A stretch of 64,000 nt of DNA from Fangia hongkongensis FSC776 = DSM 21703 (GCF_000379445.1 NZ_KB902251.1:188645-252644), one strand, 5' to 3'. Counted from the first letter of the stretch, positions 1 to 8,372 are shown. Notes: generated by a model not told the origin, from the sequence alone. Made by a program: numbers and translations.

Positions 1-1
1 A

Positions 2-556
2 AAGCATCATTACTCTCCTACTTTTGAAGAGATTGCCCATGCACTTGGCATCAAATCAAAAAGCACAATCTTCACTTATATTAAATCGTTAAAAGAAAAA
101 AATTATATTTATATTCCTGAAGGAAAACGAAAGCATATCGAACTTATTAAGAACGAAAGCACACATTCCTTGCCACTTATTGGCACTATTGCCGCAGGTC
201 AGCCGCTTGATGCCTATGAAGTGATTGAAAGTGTTAATATGCAAAATTTAATGAAAACAAAAGATCGCTACCTGTTGAAAATCTCTGGAGACTCAATGAT
301 TGACAGCGGCATTATGGACGGTGATCTTGTATTAATTCAAAGGCAGCAAATTGCTAAAGATGGACAAATTGTCGTTGCACTTGTCGATGACTCAGAAGCA
401 ACATTAAAGGAGTTTCGCATGCAAAGCGATACAAGCGTAGCGCTGATTCCACACAACAAGGAGATGCCGCCTATGATTTACCCTGCCAATCGCATTAGCA
501 TTCAAGGCATTTATCTTGGTCTTCGCTTTGATCGCTCATTCACAGACAACACTTAA
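2..556 (+). CDS. lexA: LexA SOS repressor, 5'-truncated by the window edge
   Basis: This is the 3' part of the SOS-response repressor. The reading frame is open from base 2, so the true start lies outside the window and about the first 20 residues are missing. The visible protein starts in the winged helix-turn-helix (PTFEEIAHALGIKSKST, then a KSLKEKNYI wing). It continues into the S24 autoprotease domain. The Ala-Gly autocleavage bond is visible in GTIAAGQP, the nucleophile Ser in SGDSMID, and the general-base Lys in SEATLKEF. LexA binds SOS boxes and cleaves itself when RecA filaments form on damaged DNA. Two small ORFs follow in the same direction and could belong to the SOS regulon. No SOS box is visible because the promoter is upstream of the window. 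Confidence 0.95.
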   Translation, partial: KHHYSPTFEEIAHALGIKSKSTIFTYIKSLKEKNYIYIPEGKRKHIELIKNESTHSLPLIGTIAAGQPLDAYEVIESVNMQNLMKTKDRYLLKISGDSMIDSGIMDGDLVLIQRQQIAKDGQIVVALVDDSEATLKEFRMQSDTSVALIPHNKEMPPMIYPANRISIQGIYLGLRFDRSFTDNT

Positions 557-563
557 CTATATT

Positions 564-622
564 TCAAAGCCTAACTTATAGTTCTATCTCCTCTTTCTAA
601 ATCCTGTACTGTTAGGCTTTGA
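564..622 (+). terminator. Long-loop inverted repeat after lexA
   Basis: TCAAAGCCTAAC (564-575) is perfectly complementary to GTTAGGCTTTGA (611-622), giving a 12-bp stem with a 35-nt pyrimidine-rich loop. It sits directly between the lexA stop and the next gene. There is no U-tract after the second arm, so it is not a classical intrinsic terminator. It may be an mRNA-stabilising or processing structure. Confidence 0.45.
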
Positions 623-649
623 TCTTAATTCAACCATAGGAGAGTAATA

Positions 650-934
650 ATGAACAGTCGCAGAATCATTACATTTTTGCACGCGAAAGAAGAAGCATTC
701 TTTTGGCAAATAGATGAGTTCTACCCCATTGAAAACGGTGTAGAAGCCAAAGCAAATGATAACTATTATTTGCGTATTTTATTTCACCCAAAAGAAGGGT
801 TTAAAGTGGTTCTCATGCATTATGGCTTAATACGCAAAAAGCTGGTAAAGCGCTTAAGCCGAATAAGCCCTTTTGATTTACATGACGCCATTTCAAATAT
901 TTTGGCCTTTGTTAGTCGAAAACATGCAGCTTAA
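650..934 (+). CDS. Hypothetical 94-aa protein downstream of lexA
   Basis: I do not recognise this protein. It is basic and soluble-looking, with no signal peptide or membrane segment. The start is supported by a good ribosome-binding site (AGGAGAG, 6 nt before the ATG). The central part (about residues 30-60) alternates hydrophobic and polar residues as in a small beta sheet, and the C-terminal third is helical with basic residues (RKKLVKRLSRI). Its place immediately after lexA, in the same direction, is where many bacteria keep SOS-induced cell-division inhibitors or other damage-response genes. There is no sequence resemblance to SulA that I can see, so this role is only a contextual guess. 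Confidence 0.7.
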   Translation: MNSRRIITFLHAKEEAFFWQIDEFYPIENGVEAKANDNYYLRILFHPKEGFKVVLMHYGLIRKKLVKRLSRISPFDLHDAISNILAFVSRKHAA

Positions 935-1000
935 AACACATCAAGACTTTGAAATAACAGCATCTAGTCATGCTGAAATAACGTAAACCTGGGAGGATTT

Positions 1001-1117
1001 ATGCGATTTGTATTTAATATCATTCACTTTAGACAACGACGATATAAAATTGTTCAATCTCGTTCTATCGAGCAGAAAAAACGCCAATTGCGAGAACGTT
1101 TATATCGTGCCATTTAA
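1001..1117 (+). CDS. Small basic ORF of 38 aa
   Basis: A short ORF starts with ATG preceded by a strong Shine-Dalgarno sequence (GGGAGG, 4 nt upstream) and ends in TAA. The peptide is strongly basic: after a hydrophobic start (MRFVFNIIHF) it has many Arg and Lys residues (RQRRYK, KKRQLRERLYR). It lies 66 bp after the 94-aa ORF in the same direction, so it could be the third gene of a lexA transcript. I do not recognise a family. The good ribosome-binding site is the main argument that it is translated. Confidence 0.5.
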   Translation: MRFVFNIIHFRQRRYKIVQSRSIEQKKRQLRERLYRAI

Positions 1118-1159
1118 TAGCAAATGAGACATTATTTAAAAATAATTAGCACAAAAATA

Positions 1160-1189
1160 TTGACAGCCTGTTTTCACTTTTGCTAGCGT
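1160..1189 (+). promoter_or_regulatory. Sigma-70 promoter of the methionine leader
   Basis: A consensus -35 TTGACA (1160-1165) is followed after 18 bp by a weak -10 TAGCGT (1184-1189). The -10 carries an extended TG (1181-1182). Transcription would start near 1196 and produce a leader of about 230 nt before the first methionine gene at 1424. No MetJ-type operator (tandem AGACGTCT) is visible. Confidence 0.55.
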
Positions 1190-1225
1190 AATAGTCAGTT
1201 AATGAATTAGGAATCTACTTTTGTT

Positions 1226-1309
1226 ATGAAATTAAACGCGTATCGCAAACGAATGATGATGCTCAGCCTAGGCACTGTTGTCGAGGTTGAGCTTAGACAG
1301 TTTGCTTAA
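1226..1309 (+). CDS. Putative 27-aa leader peptide with Met-Met-Met
   Basis: This short ORF (ATG to TAA) lies in the untranslated leader of the methionine operon. Codons 10-12 are three consecutive ATG codons (1253-1261) within 27 residues. The first arm of an alternative RNA structure begins 6 nt after this run. A weak AGGA lies 14 nt upstream of the start. Runs of the regulated amino acid are the hallmark of leader peptides for his, leu, thr, ilv and phe operons. Here the regulated amino acid would be methionine. Its translation is inferred, not shown. Confidence 0.45.
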   Translation: MKLNAYRKRMMMLSLGTVVEVELRQFA

Positions 1310-1376
1310 GCGCGTAGCCTTCTTTCTAAGTTTCAATACCAGTGCCTAGGATTCAAGGCACTGGCACTCTTGCCAG
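1267..1376 (+). promoter_or_regulatory. Candidate methionine attenuator with four competing arms
   Basis: Arm 1 CCTAGGCACTG (1267-1277) is perfectly complementary to arm 2 CAGTGCCTAGG (1340-1350). Arm 2, as CCAGTGCCT (1339-1347), also pairs with arm 3 AGGCACTGG (1356-1364). The end of arm 3, CTGGCA (1361-1366), pairs with arm 4 TGCCAG (1371-1376) across a CTCT loop. The pairings 1:2, 2:3 and 3:4 are mutually exclusive in series, as in classical amino-acid attenuators, and arm 1 lies inside the leader peptide just after its Met run. The last hairpin is not followed by a U-tract, so an intrinsic terminator is not evident. Rho or translational control is possible. Confidence 0.45.
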
Positions 1377-1423
1377 AAACCCCATACATGCGCAAATAGA
1401 ATATAAGCATAACGAGGTTTATC

Positions 1424-2632
1424 ATGGCAAAGCAATCTATCAAATTTGAAAATCAACAGCACTTCACAAGTAAATGTATACATGCTGGTGTGCAAGCAGA
1501 TCCCACAACTGGCGCACTGCTACCCCCTATTTATCAAACAACCACTTACCTGCAAGAAGCTGTTGGCAAAGATAAAGGTTATACCTATAGCCGCTCATCT
1601 AACCCAACAGTGAGTGCACTTGAAAACAAACTTGCAGCACTTGAAGAAACACCAAGCGCTACCTGCTTCACAACAGGCATTGCCGCCATTAGTGCATTTG
1701 CCTTTAGTTTACTTAAAGCCGGTGATCATATCATCTGCTCTGATGTTATCTATGGTGGAACCGTGCGTTTTTGTAAAGAAATCTTGCAAAAATTTGAGGT
1801 CAGTGCCAGCTTTGTCGACACATCAAACCCAAAGGAAGTTGAGGCTGCTATTCAAGAGAATACTAAAGTCATCCTTATTGAAACGCCTGCCAATCCAACT
1901 TTAAAATTAACTGACATCAGCGAAGTGGCTAAATTAAGCAAAAAGTATAATTTAACCCTTGCCGTAGATAATACATTTCTAACAGCTGCACTATTAAAAC
2001 CAATTGACTTTGGCGCTGATGTTGTTATCTATTCGACAACAAAATATATTGACGGTCATAATGCGACAGTTGGCGGTGCGCTCTTAGCGAAAGATGAAAG
2101 TTTAAATGAGAAGTTTCGCTTTACACGCAATTGTCTTGGCTCCATCCAAACACCCTTTGAAGCATGGCTAACCCTACAAGGCATTAAAACGTTGCCACTT
2201 CGTTTGAAACAGCACTCTGAAAATGCCCTTGCTGTTGCACGCTATTTGCAAACACATGAACTTGTCAAAAAAGTCTACTATCCAGGACTTGAAAACTTCC
2301 CTCAGCATGAACTTGCCCAAAGACAGCACCAAGGCGCCCATGGTGGCATCATTGCTTTTGAGCTAAAAGGTGACATTCAAACTGGTATTGATTTTATCAA
2401 CTCGGTAAAACTGTGCGCTCTGGCAGAAAACCTAGGGGCAATTGAAACACTGATTACCCACCCTGCTAGCATGACGCATGGACCTATTCCAAAAGAGCAA
2501 CGTGAACAGATTGGCATTGGCGATGGCCTTGTTCGCTTATCAGTTGGCCTTGAAGATCCATTTGATATTATACAAGATTTAGATCAAGCATTTGACCTTG
2601 TTGCTAAAAAACACAAGGAGCTAAGTGAATGA
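1424..2632 (+). CDS. metB: Cystathionine gamma-synthase-type PLP enzyme (MetB/MetI-like)
   Basis: This 402-residue protein is a Cys/Met-metabolism (transsulfuration) PLP enzyme of the usual family length. It would join an activated homoserine to cysteine, or directly to sulfide, to form cystathionine or homocysteine. The PLP-binding Lys is in YSTTKYIDGHNA (about residue 205). The N-terminal substrate motif (PPIYQTTTY, YTYSRSSNPT) and the C-terminal RLSVGLEDPFDI are intact. The start has a GAGG ribosome-binding site. It is the first gene of a coupled operon and overlaps the next by 4 bp (ATGA). Sequence alone cannot separate cystathionine gamma-synthase from O-acyl-homoserine sulfhydrylase or a lyase. 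The operon context with a second family member at 3426 favours gamma-synthase. Confidence 0.8.
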   Translation: MAKQSIKFENQQHFTSKCIHAGVQADPTTGALLPPIYQTTTYLQEAVGKDKGYTYSRSSNPTVSALENKLAALEETPSATCFTTGIAAISAFAFSLLKAGDHIICSDVIYGGTVRFCKEILQKFEVSASFVDTSNPKEVEAAIQENTKVILIETPANPTLKLTDISEVAKLSKKYNLTLAVDNTFLTAALLKPIDFGADVVIYSTTKYIDGHNATVGGALLAKDESLNEKFRFTRNCLGSIQTPFEAWLTLQGIKTLPLRLKQHSENALAVARYLQTHELVKKVYYPGLENFPQHELAQRQHQGAHGGIIAFELKGDIQTGIDFINSVKLCALAENLGAIETLITHPASMTHGPIPKEQREQIGIGDGLVRLSVGLEDPFDIIQDLDQAFDLVAKKHKELSE

Positions 2633-3426
2633 GCGCTCACAGTATATTACATTTTACCAATAAAATTGTTGTTCTTAAATTTGGTAGCTCAATCTTGCAA
2701 GATGCTAAGGCCTATCAAAGCGTAACTGATGAAATAAAAAGATTTTGTGATAAGAAATATAAGGTATTAGCCGTTGTTTCTGCCATCGGTCAAACTACCG
2801 ATAATCTTACACAAAAACATGCAAGCCTAAGTCTTGGCAAAGGCATCAAAGACAAAGATGAGGCGCGCCTTTTATCAACAGGTGAAATTCAATCAGCCAT
2901 TTATCTTAATGCTACTTTGACCGGTCATGGACTTAAAACCGAATGCCTTTGTGAAGCTATCTATGCAAAAGGCACACTTTTAAATGCTGAGCCCACAGGT
3001 TTTGCACAAGATCAACTGGAGCATTTATTTCATCACAATGACGTCGTGGTGGTTCCCGGGTTCATTGCCACAAATGACCAAGGTGAAACATGTTTACTTG
3101 GCCGCGGTGGCTCTGATTTATCTGCACTTTATCTTGCACATAAATTAAATGCACTTCATTGTATTTTATATAAAGATGTTAATGGCGTTTATGAATGTGA
3201 CCCAAATCTCCACAAACACGCTAAGTGCTATCAAGCACTTACCTACCAAGATGCACTAAAGTGTGCAGGTAGCGTGATACAAGAGCGCGCACTTCTATGG
3301 GCGAAAAAAGAGCATCTTCCTTTTCGCGTTGGCGCACTTGGCACAAATAGCTATACCGTCATTGGTGCAGTTGCTACTTACTTTGATAATTTTGTTCAAA
3401 ACAAACTATACAGTGAGGTTGCCTGA
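2629..3426 (+). CDS. Aspartokinase catalytic domain without ACT domains
   Basis: This 265-residue amino-acid kinase would phosphorylate aspartate at the entry to methionine, threonine and lysine synthesis. The N-terminal phosphate loop KFGSS (typical aspartokinases have KFGGTS) and the VSAIGQTTD segment are visible. The RLLSTGEIQSA, GRGGSDLSA and YKDVNGVYECDP stretches follow the aspartokinase pattern. The protein stops at the end of the kinase fold. The two C-terminal ACT domains that give feedback inhibition in ordinary aspartokinases (400-450 residues) are absent. It overlaps both neighbours (ATGA with the upstream gene, TGATG with the downstream gene), so the three are translationally coupled. 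It is probably a methionine-dedicated isoenzyme. A different amino-acid kinase specificity is less likely given ERALLWAKK and the operon context. Confidence 0.8.
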   Translation: MSAHSILHFTNKIVVLKFGSSILQDAKAYQSVTDEIKRFCDKKYKVLAVVSAIGQTTDNLTQKHASLSLGKGIKDKDEARLLSTGEIQSAIYLNATLTGHGLKTECLCEAIYAKGTLLNAEPTGFAQDQLEHLFHHNDVVVVPGFIATNDQGETCLLGRGGSDLSALYLAHKLNALHCILYKDVNGVYECDPNLHKHAKCYQALTYQDALKCAGSVIQERALLWAKKEHLPFRVGALGTNSYTVIGAVATYFDNFVQNKLYSEVA

Positions 3427-4580
3427 TGGATCGCTGGACAGAGCTTTTACACTTTGATAATGGGCTTAATGATCCACATTATGCCAACAGCACGCCTATC
3501 TATCAAAGCGCCACATTCCAACAAGCTCCATCCTTTGACGAGCAAAGAAATTATGATTATTCAAGAAGTGGAAATCCAACAAGATCTGTGCTTGAAAAGC
3601 AGCTTGCGATATTAGAAAATGGTCACTATGGTTTTGCTTTTAACAGCGGCCTTTCTGCTATTTATGCCACTTTACAGTTACTCTCTGCCAAAGATCATTT
3701 GATTATTGGAGATGATGTGTATGGTGGCACATATCGCTTAGTGGATAAGATCATTAAGCGCTTTGATATTGAAGTCTCACAAGTGGATTTGACTGATACA
3801 AATGCGCTTTTAAACGCAATACGCCCGAATACAAAACTGCTTCTTTTAGAGACACCAACGAACCCTTTTCAGCATGTCAGTGATATTGAAGCGATCTCAA
3901 ATCTTTTACAATCACACAATATTTTATTTGCCATTGATAATACTTTTTTATCTCCATGGCTACAAAACCCACTCTCTTTAGGCGCAGATATTGTCATTCA
4001 CTCTGCAACCAAGCATCTATCAGGCCATAGTGACATTACAGCTGGCGCGGTGATCACCAATGACAAATCCCTTGCAGATGAAATTGCTTTTATTCAAAAC
4101 GCAACCGGAAGCGCTCTTGAGGCCTTACCCGCTTGGTTACTATTAAGAGGCATCAAGACCCTTGGGCTTCGCATTGAAAGAGCACAAGAAAATGCACAAA
4201 AAATAGCGCGTTTTCTTGCATCTCACCCTGAAGTGAAAAATGTCTATTACACAGGGCTTTCATCTCATCAAGGTTATCCAATCTCGCAAAAGCAGACCAG
4301 AGGTGCTGGAAGTGTCATCAGCTTTGATACTTATAATAGTGAAGTTGCAAGATATCTTGTTGATCACAGTAAACTATTTAATATCTCGGTAAGCTTTGGC
4401 GGTCTACAAAGCGCAATTAGCTTGCCTTTTAAAATGTCACATGCTGCTGTTGATGATCCTACTAAAAAAGTACCAACCAATTTGATACGCCTTTCTGTTG
4501 GCATTGAAGACCCACAAGATTTAATCAACGATTTAAACACGACGTTAGCAAATGCAGGTGCGCTCAAAAGCGTTTTATAG
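3426..4580 (+). CDS. metC: Cystathionine beta-lyase-type PLP enzyme (MetC-like)
   Basis: This is a second transsulfuration-family PLP enzyme (384 residues), clearly related to the product of 1424-2632 but distinct. The PLP Lys lies in HSATKHLSGHSD (about residue 196), with YDYSRSGNPTR near the N-terminus and RLSVGIEDPQDL at the C-terminus. The text resembles the MetC branch known from Bacillus more than enteric MetC. It would cleave cystathionine to homocysteine, the step after gamma-synthase. Together with the upstream kinase and synthase it forms a short pathway module. The start codon overlaps the kinase stop by one base. A gamma-lyase activity cannot be excluded. Confidence 0.8.
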   Translation: MDRWTELLHFDNGLNDPHYANSTPIYQSATFQQAPSFDEQRNYDYSRSGNPTRSVLEKQLAILENGHYGFAFNSGLSAIYATLQLLSAKDHLIIGDDVYGGTYRLVDKIIKRFDIEVSQVDLTDTNALLNAIRPNTKLLLLETPTNPFQHVSDIEAISNLLQSHNILFAIDNTFLSPWLQNPLSLGADIVIHSATKHLSGHSDITAGAVITNDKSLADEIAFIQNATGSALEALPAWLLLRGIKTLGLRIERAQENAQKIARFLASHPEVKNVYYTGLSSHQGYPISQKQTRGAGSVISFDTYNSEVARYLVDHSKLFNISVSFGGLQSAISLPFKMSHAAVDDPTKKVPTNLIRLSVGIEDPQDLINDLNTTLANAGALKSVL

Positions 4581-4659
4581 CCAGCATAACAATAATCAGC
4601 TAGTATGAAGTAAGTAACCATATAAACCCACAACGACTCACCAGAAGCACAGGAATAAC

Positions 4660-5529
4660 ATGTTAAACAATACCAAAATTAGCTTTGAGCTATTTCCTTC
4701 TCCCTTACAGCTACAAAATGGGAAGCTAGGTAGCGTAATAGATCATTTCAACCAATACGAGCCTGATTTTTTCTCCGTGACTTTCGGGGCGGGAGGGTCT
4801 TCCTCTTATGTTAGCTCATTAGAACTAGTTAAGCATCTTGTTGAAAAAGGAATTGAGGTCACGGCACATATCACTTGTTTTCATCTTACAAAGAAGCAAA
4901 TTTTTGACCGCCTACAGCAATATATCTCACTTGGAGTCAATAAATTGGTTGTTATTCGCGGCGATCAACCAGAGGGTGAGCATACGGAAGTCAGCTTTAA
5001 TTACGCTTATCAACTAATTAGTTATATCCGTGAGATCAGTGGCGATTATTTTGATATTACCATTGCCGCTTATCCTGAGTTTTATCCTGAATCAAAGGCA
5101 ATTGAGGAAGATGTATTAAATCTAAAACAGAAAATTGAAGCAGGGGCTGATCGCGCTATTACGCAGTATTTTTATAATATTGATGCTTTTTATTATTTTA
5201 TGGATTTATGCCAGAAAAATGATATCAACATTCCAATTATCCCCGGCGTTATGCCCATTAGTAACTATGAAAAGCTGAAAAAGTTCTCTAAGATTTGTGA
5301 TGCTGATATTCCACAGTGGCTCGATAAAAGGCTTTCAGCCTATGCAGATGATCCTGTTTCATACAGAGAATTTTGTACTGATGTTGTCAGTAAATTATGT
5401 GAAGATTTAATCGCACAAGGTGTCCCGGGCATTCACTTTTATATCCTCAATCAGACCACCAGCGCCAGCGCAGTACTTGACAACCTTAGGTTAAATCAAA
5501 CCAACAATACCCAACAAGCTAAGGTTTAA
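4660..5529 (+). CDS. metF: 5,10-methylenetetrahydrofolate reductase
   Basis: This 289-residue protein is the FAD-dependent enzyme that reduces methylene-THF to methyl-THF, the methyl donor of methionine synthase. Family features are visible: SFELFPSP near the N-terminus, SVTFGAGGSS (about residue 45), TAHITCF, VVIRGDQP (flavin-binding region, about residue 108), AAYPEFYPES, GADRAITQYFYN and IPIIPGVMPISNY. The C-terminal GIHFYILNQ is the family's closing strand. Length matches bacterial MetF (about 290-300). It lies 79 bp after the metC-like gene in the same direction and is likely part of the methionine operon. No methionine synthase gene is in the window. Confidence 0.95.
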   Translation: MLNNTKISFELFPSPLQLQNGKLGSVIDHFNQYEPDFFSVTFGAGGSSSYVSSLELVKHLVEKGIEVTAHITCFHLTKKQIFDRLQQYISLGVNKLVVIRGDQPEGEHTEVSFNYAYQLISYIREISGDYFDITIAAYPEFYPESKAIEEDVLNLKQKIEAGADRAITQYFYNIDAFYYFMDLCQKNDINIPIIPGVMPISNYEKLKKFSKICDADIPQWLDKRLSAYADDPVSYREFCTDVVSKLCEDLIAQGVPGIHFYILNQTTSASAVLDNLRLNQTNNTQQAKV

Positions 5530-5902
5530 CGGCCTTAACATCACCTTTGAACCATCTTGATGCTTTACGTTGATGTAGAATAATCATTGCTGCAACAATA
5601 AGCACCATCTCAATAAAGGCAAGCCCAAAATTAAGTGGGTGACCCGGAATATGCGAGAGCACAAACACCAATAAGAAATACCAAATAACCGCAAGGACAA
5701 TATAGAGATATTTGGCAAAACTAGAGCCAAGACTAATCCAAAATGCAACGACAATCAGGATAATATACGCAATCGCATCCACCCATACAAAATGCGGCTG
5801 GATCATCATCAAGGTATATGAGGTTAACATATCCAATAATCCCAAAATACTGACAGCATATAGCATCCAAATTGCTGCATACACTCTTTTAGGTCTTAAC
5901 AT
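5519..5902 (-). CDS. Small four-helix integral membrane protein
   Basis: This 127-residue protein of unknown function has four predicted membrane helices: roughly residues 8-35, 41-60, 64-85 and 92-110. They are joined by short loops, and a basic tail (HQRKASRWFKGDVKAVKP) follows. The start has a clear AAGGAG ribosome-binding site 7 nt upstream. Its end overlaps the end of metF by 11 bp on the opposite strand, so the two genes are convergent. I do not recognise a specific family; small membrane proteins of this sort are widespread. Confidence 0.75.
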   Translation of the reverse strand: MLRPKRVYAAIWMLYAVSILGLLDMLTSYTLMMIQPHFVWVDAIAYIILIVVAFWISLGSSFAKYLYIVLAVIWYFLLVFVLSHIPGHPLNFGLAFIEMVLIVAAMIILHQRKASRWFKGDVKAVKP

Positions 5903-6264
5903 AACAAACTCCTTATCTCTTTTCCATTACTTTACGCATCCTCTATAAGTATACACTAACCTATCTGATTTAGTGGCCAAATAGACAATATATACCCTCT
6001 GCTTTTAGCGCATTTCTACGTTGAAGTCTTTCAAAGCAAAGCATAGCTAAAAACATCCTATTTTTGAATATTAGAGAATAGAGTACAGTATAATTAGTAT
6101 GTTATAAATTTACATGATAAGAAATAATATTTCAACTGAAGATCTTTAGAACAATACAAAATGATTGCCGTACTATTGAATCTCGTTGTCAGAGAAAAAT
6201 GAGCTTAACCAAAGCTAATGGCAACTGATTAAACTCAACTTGAAAGATAGAAAAAAGAAGTCGC
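5903..6264. other. 362-bp intergenic region, no gene seen
   Basis: AT-rich spacer between the promoter side of the small membrane protein and the end of htpG. I see no convincing ORF, tRNA or strong hairpin. TATACT read on the minus strand (near 5950) could be the -10 of the membrane-protein gene, but a matching -35 is not evident. Confidence 0.5.
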
Positions 6265-8157
6265 TTATGCAGTAAGATATTTATTGGTTAATTTTACAAA
6301 CTCTGCTGGATCATCAAGCTGTGCACCTTCTGTTAAAAGTGCTTGTTGCAGCAAGATATTTGACCAGTCAGCAAACTTCTCATCATCCTGCTCTTCTTTT
6401 AAGTGCTCAACAAAGCGATGCTCTGGATTCACTTCCAGCACAGGCTTTCCACCCATGCCAGGCATCATCATTTGACCAGCATCAGCCATCATTTTTTGTA
6501 AATGCATGCTCATGCCATAGTCATTGACAACAATACAGCTAGGTGAATCTGTTAAACGCTTAGAAATACGCACATCTTCAACCTTCTCTTTAAGCACTTC
6601 TTTCATTTGCTTAATAATGGATTCAAAGTCTTTCTCAACTTTCTCTTGTTCTTTTTTGTCTTCATCAGAGTCGAGCTCACCAAGATCTAAATCACCCTTA
6701 GCAATTGACTTTAATGTCTTACCATCAAATTCACTTAAATGAGAGGTCATCCACTCATCAACACGATCATACATTAAAAGCACTTCAATATCTTTTTTGC
6801 GGAAAATCTCAAGTTGTGGATTGTTTTTCGCTGCATTAAAGCTTTCAGCAGTCACAAAATAAATATGTTTTTGCCCTTCTTTCATTCTGGCAACATACTC
6901 TTCTAAAGAGACTTCCTGATTGGCTGTATTTTGATGCGTTGATGCAAAGCGAAGAAGTTTTGCCACTTTCTCTTTATTTTCTTGATCTTCAGATGGCGCC
7001 TCTTTAATAACCTGACCAAATGCTTTCCAGAAAGTATCGTATTTCTCCGGCTCATTTTGTGCCATCTTAGCAATCATATCCAAGACTTTTTTAGTTGTCG
7101 CTTTTTTGATTTTCTCAACCACACGATTATGCTGTAAAATCTCACGGGAGATATTAAGCGGCAAGTCATTGGTATCAATCACACCTTTTACAAAGCGCAA
7201 ATATGATGGCAAAAGATTCTCATTTTCCATGATAAATACGCGCTGAACATAAAGTTGTAGCCCTGATTTACGCTCACGATCCCACAAATCAAACGGTGCA
7301 CGCTCTGGCAGATACAAAAGACTTGTGTATTCTAAGTTTCCTTCTACTTTATTATGCGACCAAGTCAAAGGATCACTAAAATCATGTGAAATATGCTTAT
7401 AGAACTCTTTGTAATCCTCTTCAGAAATATCTGATTTTGAACGCGTCCAAAGTGCTTTGGCTTTATTGATAGTTTCCCACTCGTCAGTCACTGTCTCTTT
7501 ACCATCTTTATCTACATCAACTTTAATCATTTGAATCGGTAACGAGATATGATCAGAGTACTTGGTAATAATCTCTTTTAACTTCCATGCATCTAATAAT
7601 GCTTCTTCAGAGTCTTTTAGATGTAAAACAATTTCTGTACCGCGTTTTTCTTTTGTGATGGTTTCAACGGTAAATGATCCATCTGCTTTAGACTCCCAAC
7701 GCACAGCCTCATTTGCATTTTGACCAGCCTTTCTTGAGTTAACCGTTACTTTATCTGCAACAATATAAGCAGAATAAAAACCAACACCAAACTGGCCGAT
7801 TAACTGAGAGTCTTTGCTCTGATCACCGGTTAAAGAATCTAAAAAGCGCTTTGTACCTGATTTTGCAATGGTACCTAGATGCTCAATTGCCTCTTCTTTT
7901 GTCATACCAATACCATTATCGGCAATACTGATTGTCTTGGCTTCTTTATCAAAAGAAACACGCACATGTAAATCAGCATCATCTTCAAATACATTGGCAT
8001 TGCTTAATGCTTCAAAGCGTAGCTTTTCAGAGGCATCCGAAGCGTTAGAAATAAGCTCTCTTAAAAAAATTTCCTTGTTGGAATAAAGTGAATGAATTAC
8101 CAAATGAAGCAGCTGCTTCACCTCAGTTTGGAAACCAAATTCCTGTTTATCTGACAT
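6265..8157 (-). CDS. htpG: HtpG, bacterial Hsp90 chaperone
   Basis: This 630-residue ATP-dependent cytosolic chaperone is at the normal family length (E. coli 624). The GHKL ATPase signatures are intact: [15 protein letters not shown] (about residues 35-49), [20 protein letters not shown] and [12 protein letters not shown]. Middle-domain motifs ([30 protein letters not shown]) and the C-terminal dimerisation domain ([16 protein letters not shown]) are also complete. It is monocistronic, with a ribosome-binding site AGGAG at 8162-8166. A heat-shock sigma-32 promoter lies just upstream (8203-8230), so it is expected to be heat induced. Confidence 0.98.
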   Translation of the reverse strand: MSDKQEFGFQTEVKQLLHLVIHSLYSNKEIFLRELISNASDASEKLRFEALSNANVFEDDADLHVRVSFDKEAKTISIADNGIGMTKEEAIEHLGTIAKSGTKRFLDSLTGDQSKDSQLIGQFGVGFYSAYIVADKVTVNSRKAGQNANEAVRWESKADGSFTVETITKEKRGTEIVLHLKDSEEALLDAWKLKEIITKYSDHISLPIQMIKVDVDKDGKETVTDEWETINKAKALWTRSKSDISEEDYKEFYKHISHDFSDPLTWSHNKVEGNLEYTSLLYLPERAPFDLWDRERKSGLQLYVQRVFIMENENLLPSYLRFVKGVIDTNDLPLNISREILQHNRVVEKIKKATTKKVLDMIAKMAQNEPEKYDTFWKAFGQVIKEAPSEDQENKEKVAKLLRFASTHQNTANQEVSLEEYVARMKEGQKHIYFVTAESFNAAKNNPQLEIFRKKDIEVLLMYDRVDEWMTSHLSEFDGKTLKSIAKGDLDLGELDSDEDKKEQEKVEKDFESIIKQMKEVLKEKVEDVRISKRLTDSPSCIVVNDYGMSMHLQKMMADAGQMMMPGMGGKPVLEVNPEHRFVEHLKEEQDDEKFADWSNILLQQALLTEGAQLDDPAEFVKLTNKYLTA

Positions 8158-8202
8158 ATAAACTCCTATCTTGTCTTAATAATTACTCGTTTGACCGTTA
8201 AG

Positions 8203-8230
8203 AGATGGGGGTATATTTATAAAGATCAAG
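8203..8230 (-). promoter_or_regulatory. Sigma-32 heat-shock promoter of htpG
   Basis: Read on the minus strand there is CTTGATC (8224-8230), a 13-nt spacer and CCCCATCT (8203-8210). The consensus for RpoH promoters is CTTGAAA, 13-15 nt, CCCCATNT. The -10 element is a perfect match and the -35 differs at two positions. Transcription would start about 40 nt upstream of the htpG start codon. Confidence 0.85.
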
Positions 8231-8372
8231 AAAGAAAAATAAAAAAGAATGCGATAAATGCTTATTCAACATTTCATGTTGATTTTATCACTCCCTGTTG
8301 CATCAAAATAAGAGCTTATCAAGGTTACAGCTATAAGAAATATGCACAAAGCAGTGGTGCGCTTATAAAACA

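Noticed and set aside
1196..1423. SAM or other known riboswitch before the methionine operon
   Set aside because: I looked for the conserved SAM-I and SAM-II cores and for a T-box (the anticodon-like AGGGTGGNACCGCG motif) and saw none. The paired arms fit an attenuator better.
5519..5529. Frameshift or gene fusion at the metF end
   Set aside because: The 11-bp overlap with the membrane-protein gene is an ordinary convergent overlap; both reading frames end normally.
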